A DNA stretch of 64,000 bases from Morella rubra (Eukaryota; Streptophyta; Magnoliopsida; Fagales; Myricaceae): positions 1 through 64,000 of the forward strand of contig RXIC02000145.1 in NCBI GenBank assembly GCA_003952965.2, given 5' to 3'. Positions 35,421 through 46,261 of this stretch are shown here, piece by piece. The notes beneath the pieces are model-generated. The model was not told the origin of the DNA and ran no database searches. It saw only the letters and a list, made by a program, of their open reading frames with translations. Made by a program: the position numbers and the translations under genes. The stretch's first letter is position 1. Every line of letters starts with the position of its first letter.

Positions 35421-35736
35421 AAACGCAACATTCTATTTAATTTTTTTTTTTGCGCAACGTTCTATTTAATTGATAGTTAAGTTGTGTGCCGTGTGTCGTT
35501 TAGGACATAGAAACAAAATGTCCTTGCTAACGTGACGTGGAAAGTGGATGTTGACTTGGAAAGAGACGTTGGCGTGTATGAAAATTCCGTTAGTTAGGGT
35601 GACGGAGGATAACAGAATGACTAATATTTAAATGGGATGAAAATTTAAGACTAAAAATTCTACTCACTAAGTTTCAGGACTAAAAATAAAAAAAGAGTAA
35701 AACTTAATGACTAAAAGCAAATTTCCCTAATCACAA

Positions 35737-37896
35737 ACTATTGATGCCCTTTTCCGAAACAAATTAAGCCAGCCATGTCGAATTGATTAAGGGAAGAAGG
35801 TTAATAAAACTGGACATGTTCATTTGTAAAAATATTTTAGAATATAATGTATTCAACAAAATTTATAGAAAGAATATCCAAAATCTCAAAAAATCCAACA
35901 CAAATACCAATAACTTATACACAAACTTCAACAAATTTTCACACAAACTTCAATACCTTTTAAAAAAAAATTCTAACAAATATTATTTCTCCATTTTTTT
36001 TTCACCAAACTCCAATAATTTTTATTAAAAAATTACATCAAATTATCTCTCTCTCTCTATACCTTTTACAAACTCCAATAAAAATTAATATCCTTAAAAC
36101 TTTTCACCAATATTTACACAAAAACTTATAAAACTTTAATCTACATAAATATTCACAATTATATTATCAAAAATTCTAAAAATCTTACATTTTTTATAAA
36201 CAGAAGATCTCCTAAACGCGAGTACATGGGATGTGGTATTTCTATTTCTCCAATTTTCTATCAAAATGTAATTTCATCAATTAATTAATGATTTTGGCTA
36301 TACACTCATATGCCCCTTCAATTTATTTATTTATTTTTTTGGGTAAGCGCCCCTTGAATTTAGTTAAGAGGCAAAAGATGAAGAATAATGACTGTATATT
36401 TTTTTTAATAAGAGATTATGATATGAATAAAGACATTTCTTTTGCGGCACCATATGAAAACTCAGCTAATTTCGAAACTTACAAGGCGTACGGCAGCGGG
36501 GGAAGATCTGATTCGTCGAATTTTTTTAATACGTAATTATGAATAATAATTCTTAACCATCCCTCCTTAGCTCCTATTAATTATGAATGACTTTTAAAAT
36601 GCATGTTTCCGTTGTGAAATCGATTTGTGAAATCTATGTTTGAATCCTACGAGAGACAGATTGTATGTACAACTAACCATCACCAATACGCTACCTTAAT
36701 CCTTACAAAAGCGCAACAGAATTAGCATATTAGTGTTTGCAAACTTAAAATATTAGAAAAAAATTTATCCATCCAAAACTTTGGAATACAAACATTACTA
36801 ACTCAAACTTTTAATTAAAAAATTAAAAAAATTTTTAAAATCATTTGTCTCTCTCAATCAAATTATCTTTTTCTATTTCAATAAACATAATTCACTAAAT
36901 TATTCCGCTATTCACTTTTTCACCCATTTCTATAAAATTCTACTTTTTACTAATTTTTCTCAAAACCTAATAAGACTATAAGCTAACTTAATTTTCACAA
37001 CATTTCCAAAATTTTCAAAAAATATTGGTTGGCAAACACTATTGGACCTTTTATCTTAAAAGTTAAGGAAAATTTTCTTTTAGGTTACTAGGAGAATTTG
37101 TTGCACTCAATTTTTGTATATTGAGTTAGGATAGACTTGATCAAGATAAGATATTTACTAACCAAGTAGGATTGTAACTTAAACCTCAAATACTTGAACT
37201 AATCCTACTACATAAATATTAGGAAAAAAAAAACACACTTTTCACCATTAACTAGCATTTGTTTTGTACTTTGTATCCTAAACTATTATATTTGAGATAT
37301 TAAACCCACAAATTATTAATCTTTAACACATTTCACCCTCTATCTATTTTTTTTATATAGAAATTGACCTTTTTTAATACAAAATTTTGATTATAATGTA
37401 AAAAAAAGATACGTAAATAACAATATTTAATGGTATAATTGTCGTTTCATTTAAATAAAAGTTATTTTTCATGTTATTTGATAGAAAAAAATAAACTAAG
37501 AATACAATGATTTAGGGAAGAATAATTTATGGTGACAATGTCTCATGGAAGTTTAAGGTGCAAGTGAGAAGTGTATGTTTTTTAAGTATTATTTAAAATA
37601 AAGATTTAATGGCGTTTGAGACTAAAATTTTGGATACTCTAAAATTTTAGCTATAATAAAATAACCATACAAAATTATCTCTCTCTTCACTTTTTTACCA
37701 ACTCTAACATACTAAAATATAAAAAATTTATTTAAATAATTTCTATCTTTACTTTTTTTACCAACTCCAACACTCTAAAATTTTAACCATCACACAATTT
37801 TAGCCATAGAATTACATCTCACGAGTTAGACACAAATTACAATTTATCTGGAAGTACAAGTTCGTGGTTCTGACGCTGTTTTTGTTATAATATAAG
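35737..37896. repeat. AT-rich stretch with at least three MITE-like elements
   Basis: About 35838-36090 repeats the AT-rich unit seen at 31036-31310. About 36731-37040 has ends TAGTGTTTGCAAAC and TTGGCAAACACTA as inverted repeats. About 37613-37805 has the ACTAAAATTTTGGATACTCT / ACTCCAACACTCTAAAATTT arms of the Harbinger-like set. No host exon is seen. Confidence 0.5.
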
Positions 37897-38079
37897 GGGG
37901 GTGTTTGTTTGCCAAAATTTTGGGGAATATTCCCGAAATTTTGGGAATCTTTACTTTATTGATATTTATTGGGATTTGTGAAAAGTGAAGTGTGTATGTG
38001 TAAAAGTTAAAAATTTTGGAGTGTGTTTGTTTTGTTGGAAATTTTGATGCCCCAAAATATCAGGAAAACAAACACCCCC
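37897..38079. mobile_element. MITE with GGGGGTGTTTGTTTG ends
   Basis: Perfect terminal inverted repeats GGGGGTGTTTGTT and AACAAACACCCCC. The interior (ATTTATTGGGATTTGTGAAA) matches the element at 60318 in reverse, so the two are the same family. Confidence 0.75.
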
Positions 38080-38305
38080 GAGTATATATATTTGTTCTGA
38101 TGAGTCGGAAAGGTGTTCGGTCTGACAAGAGAAGAGATTCGTTTTTGTTTTTTTTTTTGATTAATTACAAAAAAACTTCCTACGAACTTACAGACAACCA
38201 GACCATGGAAAAAGACCATATTGCCCCTCCCGTGCCATAACTATTGGACTAAACATCAAACGCACCTCTGGTTCTGGGTCTTTCAGCTCAGGTGTCGTGG
38301 CAGAT

Positions 38306-38472
38306 ATGGGTTCGGAAAGCAAGGACAACCACGATTTGTTCCAATATCCCTCTTTGGTGCAAAACCAGAGGCAGCAACAAGAACAAGAAGAGCAAGAGTC
38401 TTCGAAATTGCTAACATTGCCTACAATCTTAAGGCTTGCCCGCGTCGTCGCTGTACCGCTTCTCATATGCAG
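38306..38472 (+). pseudogene. PGPS1: PGPS1 (phosphatidylglycerophosphate synthase) first-exon fragment
   Basis: The frame from an ATG at 38306 reads a Gln/Glu-rich stretch (QNQRQQQEQEEQESS) followed by KLLTLPTILRLARVVAVPLL. The latter resembles the start of the CDP-alcohol phosphatidyltransferase domain in plant PGPS1 (usual form: LLTLPTVLTLGRVAAVPLLV). The enzyme makes phosphatidylglycerophosphate in plastids and mitochondria. Here Gly in the LGR position is replaced by Ala, and the similarity ends at about 38472 in an acceptor-like CAG followed by unrelated poly-T. No downstream exons (catalytic DG...AR...G...D...D motif) are in the window. It is therefore a truncated relic of the 5' part of the gene. 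Confidence 0.55.
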
Positions 38473-39436
38473 TATGTGCATGTTTTTTTTTTTTTCAAAC
38501 TAGCAGGGGGCTTTGGTCAAAACTGGGGTTTTTTTTTAGAGGGGGGGAATTGTTACTGTCTTGAGAAATGGGTTTAGAGGGGGGGAATTTTTTAGCAGTA
38601 TGCAGCGTTTGTTGCATAAAAAAAAAAGCTGTTGTGCAGGCCAGCCAAACTTTTAAATGCGTCAGTTTTACATTCCCGCTGCCCGCAGAAAGCTGTGTAG
38701 CGTGTACTAGAAAGTGTCAGATTTTTCGGGGGAGCAGGACTGGAAAAACAGGCCTCGCTGGCTGGCTGCAATTGTATTTTTGTATTATTTTTATTTTTTT
38801 TTACTTTTGTGCGCAAGCGCAGAGGCTGGGGTGCAGTTGAACTTGAATTAGCCGACGGCTGCCACTTTCGAATTTAAACGTAATTCGAAAGCCCAATTAG
38901 TTCAAGTTTTCTCGTGCATGGCTCGAAACCCATCTTCACGAGCCACTTCAAACAATACTACATGCCTTCTGAGTTCTTACTCTTGTGAAAGCAGGCAAGA
39001 TTTTTCACATGTCAACTCTTGTAGGAAAAACGACAAGATACTTACCCAGAAAACAAAACGACATCACATACTCAGGAACCTACTGAGAAGAACGAGCTAG
39101 CACAAGATCATAAGGACAAGGTGGTCGCAGGATCTTCGCATGGATATTAGCCGTCTCAATATTGGTAGCAGAACCTCTAGCAATTAGAGAAGCAAATCTT
39201 CCTGCCAGAGGCTCTGAGGGCAAATTATATACCATTGTAGAATCTGACAATGAAGTCGCTTTCAAGCAGATTCCGTAGCACTAATCCACGAGTTAATGAA
39301 ATTTCTCCTTGAGACATGGGCCAAAGGTTAGCCGAAGTTTACACCCTCCAAATTGGGTTGATTAGTTCACCCTCCGAAGCCCAAAAGCTGGGAAAAGCCA
39401 GTTCAGTTGCCTCGTTTGTTGCTTTGTTTTCCTGTC

Positions 39437-39467
<31 letters not shown>

Positions 39468-40814
39468 CATCCGAGCCCAAAAAAAGAAGGCAAATTGACC
39501 TTTAGCTTCAAAGGCTGTCTTTTTCCTTTTTAGGGTTTTTTTTGGCATCAATCGAGGTTTAATTAGAGACAATTTCACATACAATTATCACTTTCCTTAT
39601 AAAGCAAGTTGATCACATTCATTCCACCGACATTATAAGCCGTCAGTAGTTCAAAGTTCATGCAAAACTTCATATTCAGATGGAAGCGTCTGAAAACAAA
39701 TTCAAATCAATAAACCCACCAGTTTTCCAGGTTACAATTGCATGAAAGAAATGAAAAAGAAAAAGAAAAAAGCCGATCCCCTATGCAACAGTTAAAGGAG
39801 ATGTCAATGCGTTAATTGCCAACAACCCAAATGATCTCATGCTGCTAAGTCCGTAACGGAGATGGTGATCAAGCAAAAGATGAGTCAATCCAATTAGGCC
39901 GCGCGGTATGTATGTATTCACCAGAAGCATCTCAAGAAATTGATGAGAAAATGGAAGAGATAGTTTTCTTCTTGGAGAAACTCATGCCGGACCAATCTCT
40001 CCAGGACGATAGTCTGAGGTAGAAGGTCGCTGTAGTACAGTAAAGTGGAGACGGAAGCCACAGGCTCGCCAATCAGCGATGTCAGTAGCCTCACCAGTGA
40101 CCTAAACATCAAAGGTGTGAGAGACTGCAACAGAAAGAGAACCAAAAGAGAATTAAAGTCGTCAACTAAGACATGAAAATCATGCATACGGAGCGGCATG
40201 AGTTTGATGATTGAAAAGAGGAAGAGAGGGGCATTGAGAAGAAAACAGAGAGTTTGGATCATACATACCATGGCCGTGCAGGTGAGGGAGTTGAACCAGG
40301 AAGTACAGGGAATGGACCCTTGAGTACTGTCGAAAAGAGGAAGAGAGGGGCATTGCGTTGAAGTTGTATAGTCTAGTATAGCTGCCAATCTTCACCGGAC
40401 ATTCAGACCTACCCGTCCATGTTTCATACCGAGAACAATAGCTATACGAACGGATGGGGGATAATTGGACACGTTGACAATAGAAATATATTAGAATATT
40501 GTCGTGCATGTCTGGTCTTCCCTGGTAGTTGGGTCGGTGCCACGTTTTGTTCTGCTTTTCATTTATCCATTATAAACCTCGAATAATTCCTTGAAATAGG
40601 GAAAAAAATTGAGTTCTTTTATTTTTATTTTCCTATAAATCCCTCTGATTCGTCAATAATTTTTCAAATTAAAGTTGTATAGCAATACTTATTCACTCAC
40701 AAACTTTTATGCCTTTTAGTTATATAACCTTACGGATAGACTATTCAAAGTTTGAAGTTTCCTGATATCACCCACAGAGAAGATTGTGGAGCTGCCCTCT
40801 TCCCTTTTGCTTAA
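38473..40814. other. Intergenic, unassigned frames
   Basis: A TA microsatellite lies at 39439-39467. Minus frames at 39080-39265 (LSDSTMVYNLPSEPLAGRF) and 39918-40388 (156 codons with hydrophobic stretches) have no family I can name. A 22-base direct repeat (GAAAAGAGGAAGAGAGGGGC) occurs near 40212 and 40331, within the second frame. No gene is claimed. Confidence 0.35.
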
Positions 40815-43800
40815 AAAAATAAAGGCTTAATTGCACCGTGCCTTCTTTAATTGCACCAGGACTTTTGAGGTATGCGGAAGTTGTAAATAAGCCCATAAGG
40901 TAACGTTTTAAATAAATAGAATCATAAAGTAGAGTTTAAGTCAAATTGAGGCCCCTTTCGTCCATTTTCCGTTAGCCCAATTAATAGTCATTGTTGATGG
41001 TACTTTAAAATCCACGTCATAACGAATTAAAAAGTACCACCTAGCCAATTAAAAACATCCATACCACATCTACGTCAAGTGTCTGCCAGCTCACCGCACC
41101 TGATTAAAAAATGAAAAACAACTTAATGAGACGATGTCGTTCTCCCCATTATAGACACCTGGCATAGTGTCACGCCCCGTGCCAATACTTACCCCCTAGG
41201 CTCTCCTATAGTAATGGAATGCACACAAGCGGGGATTACGGCACGAATTAATCCTATAAAGGTCTGATAACTGGCTTTGAAATAGCTTAGCGGAAACGTT
41301 TTATTGAAAGAAATAAGTATATTAAGGAAGGAAAAATAATAGTTTCAGGAATTTAACAAAAAAGTCACACTGTATTGAATAAGGATAATAAAATAACTTA
41401 ATAAATTAAGTAGGTGGATTTATAAAAATATTTTAAAAACAATCTGGTAAAGAGATGAAAGTTAAGGGTAGCTTGTGGAAAAAATAAACAGAATAAGAGG
41501 AAATCTCAAGAATATAATACAAAATGTTTCCACTGGTGCATTTTACAAAGAACAAAATCCTTCACGAGAATACAACAGTAAGAGAAAGTAAGTACAAAGT
41601 GGAAGCTGTCTACAGCTTTCCGTCCTACAACAACCACTGGAATAGAATGTACACTAACCAAACCAAACAGCGACTACAACTGATATCTAGTCAATCCTCG
41701 ACTCCGTGTCGGAGGTTAGGTCAATAATTTCATTTTCCCCAACCTCTCTACCGGCGGCGCCGGTGGAGGAGGGACGTCATACAAAAGAGCTGGGTCGACA
41801 TCAACTAACTCAAAATCCTCAACTAAGGGAACTGGGGTTGTTGGAGGCTCCTTGAAGTACCATTGGGGCTCGTACCCCACGTAAACCTCGAACGAATCAG
41901 TGACAAATGTCCAGATTGTCATCACTAGGATGTATGGGTCAACATCCAATAGATCCTCGCTCATAAAGGTCAACATCTGTTACGTCCGAGGCCCACAGCC
42001 ACGGCGGTACATACAAGAAAATTAAACAAATAAAGGGGTGAGTCCTACTGACTCAGTAAGGGGGAAAAAGAGGACATGTCATGAACAATTATAGTAGCAT
42101 GTCAACAATAAGAATTAAACATTGATAAAAATAAACAGGATAACAATGTATGATCGATGCAATACAGGAATGATGTATCTGTTTCCCGGTCATTTCACTT
42201 TCTTTTTTTTTTCTTTTCCTTTCTTTTCTTTCTGTAGAGGTGTCCTTTCTGTCACTTTGTTTAACCCCCAGAGTCCGGGTTGTGCATCTCTCCTCTCCTC
42301 TGGGACTGTCCCGTGCCCCGGCACCAAGACCCTGTTAAGCGTATATTGTTTCACGTCAGAGATACCAACCACTCCTTTCAGTGGTGGCTTGCACTATCCC
42401 ACTGTTGTGATCGGTCGTCACCCTATCATAGGACCACCTCTGGGTATAAGTTTCATTTTTGTCATTCTGTTATCATTTCTGTCATTTTGTTATTAGATTC
42501 CCCACACCCATGACGTGACCCATGACATGATGATGCAACATGTATCATATGTTTCGTTAGTAATCAAGTAATCAAAGACAATCAATAGATTTCATAAGGC
42601 ATAAAAATAAAGCAAATTACTTGATCAATGGATTTTATATGGCACATAAAAATGAAGCACAATAATTTCACATTAACCTTCTTAATCCTCAAGTGGTCGG
42701 GTCTATTCTTCATTAAAAGACCAAATTGTGAGGTTCATGTGTTAAATCGGCCGGTCAATCTAACATGAAAATTATCTAACTGAAACGATATAAATACCAC
42801 ATGTTTAATAGGCAAGTCCAACAACTTATATGCCTGGGCTGTTTTTATTTTATTTTATTTCTAAACCCACTAAGGACCGGCTATTCAAGAAGAAGCTCAA
42901 GGATTTTAGGGCCCTTGACTATTTCCGAAAGAAAAATCTTCCCGGGCATATAAAAAAAAAAATCTTTCTAGGCATATAAAGAAAAGTCTGAATCAGGCCC
43001 CAAGTGGTCCCCAAAGTCTTTTGGCCCTTTCTATTTATAAGCCCTTAACATGTTTTTGTTTGGTTTGATTCCAACACAAGAACCATAATGGGTTACTTTT
43101 CTTTTCCCAGCTCATGACAAAAGTCACACGTACATATGGGAGAAATCCATCTTTCAACGCATATACAAACTTTTATAACTTCTAGCTCATGAGATGAACT
43201 CCTACAAGATCTAAATAGAAAGAACTTATTTGTCTACCGTGATCTCTTCCTTTTATTCATAACCAAACACCCCAATACCCCTGTTAAAGATAAACTCTAC
43301 ACCCTTACCTTAGTTTGTTGTTGTACTGCTTTCTTGGATGATTAAGACACCTAAAAATAACAAGACACCAAGTTAGGAAAAGAAAAGACAAAAGCTGCTA
43401 GGAAGAAAAGTGCAGGCCAAACTACCTCACTTCTCTCAACTTTCTCGTAATCTTCTCACTTTTTCTTTGGTCTCTTCTTCCTCTTCTCCTTCGATCAGTC
43501 TCTTTGGTTACCAAGTGTTTCACGTCACTTTCCCTCTCTTTCTCTTTAGTCAAATGAAGTTTCTCTCCTAATGTCGTTATCAGTTTTGGCCGAGTAAATA
43601 TCTCTTAAGCAGAACTAATTAACGGTGAATTCCCCCTGACCACTCTACACACCCTAAGCTAGAGGTCTAGATAATCATTGTAAATCAGGTCGTACCAATT
43701 TATAAACAGTCACCTAATCTCCCCATATCTCACGTATCTATTAACAAGCAGTACATTAAATTATGCGTCAATGACAAAGCTCCTTGTAAGTGATCAAATA

Positions 43801-43847
43801 AAACATGATAAGAGTACATTTAATGCACACCATACGGTTAAGGCACG

Positions 43848-45239
43848 TAGGTCTGTAATTCCGGTCCGGCTGCCGGCGGAGCTCCGGCTCAGTTTCCATC
43901 TCCGGTTCCGGGAAGAGGAGCTCCGTATCTTCCAGGAACCGGATTCGAAGGTGATTTTCGGCCACTCCCGGACACGGAACCAAAAGCGGACGTTTCCGCC
44001 GGTCCAGGCGAAAATCCGGTTCCTGGCTTCTCCCCCCCCACAATTTAAAACGACATCGTCTTATTTTAAGTAGGACGACGTCGTTTAACTTTTTTTTTTA
44101 AAAAAAAAAACGTATGCGTGGATCAAAACTCGCCGTTTTGATCCACGCAAAAATGCCCTAAGTCTTCCGACTCTTCCCCTACCCCCGACCCCGAGCCCTG
44201 TCCCAGCCGCCCCAGGTCACCTAGCCCTCCCACCCTCCCACCCTCTCTCTCTCTCCGGCAGTCCAACCTCCACTGCTGCTCTCTCTCTCTTTGTATGTCT
44301 CTCTCTCTCTCCTCTCTCTCTCTATCTTCCTCTCTCTCTCACGGCTACTGCCTCCACAGCTCCACTGCTGCTCTCTCTTCTCTCTCTCTCTCTCTCTCTT
44401 TGTTCTTTGGATATTTGCTTAGAATCTGTTATGCGAATTTGTTAGTCCAAGTTGATCTGTTTTCATGAATTTGTTATGTGTATGTTTTCATGAATTTGTT
44501 ATGTGTATGAATTTGGAATTTGTTATGTGTATGCTTAGTAAATCGTTTATCAATTTAGTGAATTTGTTATGTGTATGAATTTAACCAACAAGTGAGAAAA
44601 AAAGGATTGCAAAATGCAAACGCAAGGAAACCTTTACCATTTAAATAAAAAAGGTTCAAATTTTTTCAATGTTTTTGTTTGGTTCCTCATATATGTTTGA
44701 TTGAAAGACTTAGTTCTAGTATTTTGTAAGTCATGAAATATTTCTAAATGCATTGAAGTGTATGTTTAATTGAGGTGTATGTTTGATCGAGGTGTATGTT
44801 ATTTTGTGTCTTTATTTCAGATGGATCGTCAAACTCCGATTGCATCTTCGCAATCCACAACCCCCAATTTATTTACCCCTGCCTCAACGGCTACACCTAC
44901 AATTGGTGAGATACCAATTATAGATGTAAAGGCACAACAAATGAGATTTTGTGAATTACATGTTTTTATATTTATTTTTACACTTGTTTGTCAATTACAT
45001 GTTTTAGGATTTTATTTGTGAATTGTGATGAATGAGTAAAATTTTCATTTATTGAAAAAAAAGCTTAAATGGGCCGAAAAATATGGCCCAAAAAGTTGTC
45101 GGAATTCCGCTATCCGCTAAGTCCGCTTCCGCTAAGAGTCGGAAGCGGAAGCAGGAATCGATTTTGGTCATCCGCTAGTTAGCGGACCGGATGTCAGAAT
45201 GTCAAATTCTGCTTCCAACTAGTCCGCTATTCACCCCTA
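43848..45239 (+). mobile_element. hAT-type element with an exact 8-bp target duplication
   Basis: The ends TAGGTCTGTAATTCCGG and CCGCTATTCACCCCTA are imperfect inverted repeats with the TAGG start common in plant hAT elements. The 8-bp direct repeat AAGGCACG lies on both sides (43840-43847 and 45240-45247). GC-rich subterminal CCGG/CCGCT motifs and a CT-rich leader (44240-44400) surround a single exon-like piece. Length is 1392 bp, so the transposase is mostly missing. It is inserted in the LTR-type element. Confidence 0.85.
44821..45021 (+). pseudogene. hAT transposase first-exon remnant
   Basis: It directly follows a strong acceptor (TTTATTTCAG). The frame starts MDRQTPIASSQSTTPNLF and TPASTATPTIGEIPIIDV, the low-complexity leader typical of plant hAT transposases before the BED zinc finger. 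After KAQQMR the frame becomes hydrophobic and AT-rich and stops. BED finger, DDE catalytic core and dimerisation region are absent, so this element cannot move itself. Confidence 0.55.
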
Positions 45240-45329
45240 AAGGCACGTGGAAAAGGAGAACATGAAAAGTAAACTTGGGCATACAGGGCTCAGTCATCCC
45301 GCGACTAAAAAAATAAGCCCGGGACAGTA

Positions 45330-45760
45330 AGCTCTCAGATGCCCCGGGCATTCGTACTCAGATGCCCCAGGCATTCGTACTCAGTCCGGGCATTTAGTAC
45401 TCCCCGGGCATTTTCTCCGGGCACTCAATGCTCTATTACCCGGGCTCAATTACCCCGGAACTTTCCCCCGGTAGTTATCCCAGACATCCCGAGCAATATA
45501 GCAGGGTAGATCTCCTGCCATGCTTGATCCCAGGCATTCCGGGCAATACAGGGCACTGTACACCTGGGAACCACGTCTCAAAACTCTCGAGCACTACTCG
45601 GTGCTCAAACTTCCCGAGATCTACTTGGGTCTCCCGGGAATTCAACGCCCCAATACCTCGGGAGTCAACTCCTACTTACCCCGGCCCAGTTACCCCAAGC
45701 ATTCAACTCCTAATTGGCCCAGGATCTTTCCAGGATTTTCCCCGGGCCCTCCTGGCCTAC
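45330..45760. repeat. Degenerate C-rich repeat around CCCCGGGCATT
   Basis: The phrase CCCCGGGCATT with TCGTACTCAGAT/AGTACTC spacers recurs every 20-30 bases from about 45343 to 45425. It then decays into scattered CCCGGG/CCCCGG blocks to about 45760. The whole stretch is C-rich on the plus strand and lies near the right end of the LTR-type element. Confidence 0.65.
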
Positions 45761-46261
45761 CTTGTCAGACCCTATCTCCTGCCTGCCCAGTTACCCATGT
45801 ACATGTCAGCGCAAGGAAGAAAAATTCACATGAGCACATCTATTATAATTTATATCTATTTACATAAACACGATGTTAAACAGTTATATTAAACAAGTGG
45901 AATAAACAAGGGAGGGGTGTTACACGTAGATGTGGCATGGATGTTTTAATTGGTCAAGTGGTGCTTTTTAATTCATTATGATGTGAATTTTAAAGTTATG
46001 TCAGCAATGGCCGTCAACGAAAAATTGGAGGAGGGGCCTCAATTTGACTTAAATTCTACCTCAAGGGTCTATTTGTTAAAAAAGTTACCTCTTGGGCTCA
46101 TTTGCAGCCTTTGTATACCTCAAGGGCCTTGGGTGTAATTAAGCCAAAAATAAAAAATTTCCTGATTTCCTTTTATACTCTTCAAAGTATAGTTGTTCGC
46201 CATCAACCACAATTTAACAGTCAATGTGCATAGAGTTTAAACCTTCACAATTTCAAAAAAT

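Larger units (their letters stand above)
31757..35727. mobile_element. Pack-MULE: Mutator-like element carrying host gene pieces
   Basis: The ends TGGAAATTTCATCAATAGTC and (inverted) GGGAAATTTGCTTTTAGTC begin inverted repeats of about 140 bp. Both contain TCATTAAGTTTTAC, ATTTTTAGTC, ATTTAAATATTAGT and TTAACGG-type blocks. An exact 9-bp direct repeat TAATCACAA lies outside both ends (31748-31756 and 35728-35736), the hallmark of Mutator transposition. No transposase is seen in 3971 bp. Inside are a ribosomal P3 last exon (plus strand), exons of a coiled-coil gene (minus strand), an unassigned 32.2-32.55 kb segment, and three later insertions (32789, 34147, 34546) plus a possible solo LTR (33796). 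Internal gene pieces keep intron borders, so capture was from genomic DNA. Confidence 0.8.
41169..45925. mobile_element. LTR-type element (TGTCACGCCCC...GGGGTGTTACA), fossil
   Basis: It is inserted in the Mutator-like element: the left border is at GGCATAG/TGTCACGCCCC and the right at GGGGTGTTACA/CGTAGATG, with TG...CA ends. CATAG and CGTAG just outside may be a mutated 5-bp target duplication. No gag or pol domain is recognised and I could not align paired LTRs by eye. It may therefore be a large non-coding retroelement derivative or a solo/complex LTR. A hAT-type element is inserted at 43848-45239. Frames inside (for example 41716-41976 minus) are unassigned. It is old and broken. Confidence 0.45.
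40824..46145. mobile_element. Mutator-like element with long inverted repeats, host of nested insertions
   Basis: The left arm (40824 to about 41070) and right arm (about 45926-46145) are inverted copies of each other. The ends GGCTTAATTGCACC / GGCTTAATTACACCC (right arm inverted) are shared, as are AAGTCAAATTGAGGCCCC, AATTAAAAAG-type blocks and CATACCACATCTACG-type blocks. The exact 9-bp repeat AAAAATAAA flanks it (40815-40823, 46146-46154). Without its insert it would be about 565 bp with no coding capacity. A 4.76-kb LTR-type element interrupts it. Confidence 0.8.

Noticed and set aside
39918-40388. 156-codon minus-strand frame with hydrophobic stretches
   Set aside because: No recognisable domain and no clear splice partners. 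It contains an internal 22-base direct repeat that is also visible in the DNA, so it is probably a chance frame.
42122-42513. Plus-strand frames of 77-124 codons
   Set aside because: They lie inside the LTR-type element, are low-complexity (poly-Phe/Ser) and have no domain match that I know.
45428-45892. 154- and 115-codon proline-rich frames
   Set aside because: They are produced by the C-rich CCCGGG repeat; two overlapping frames are open for the same compositional reason.
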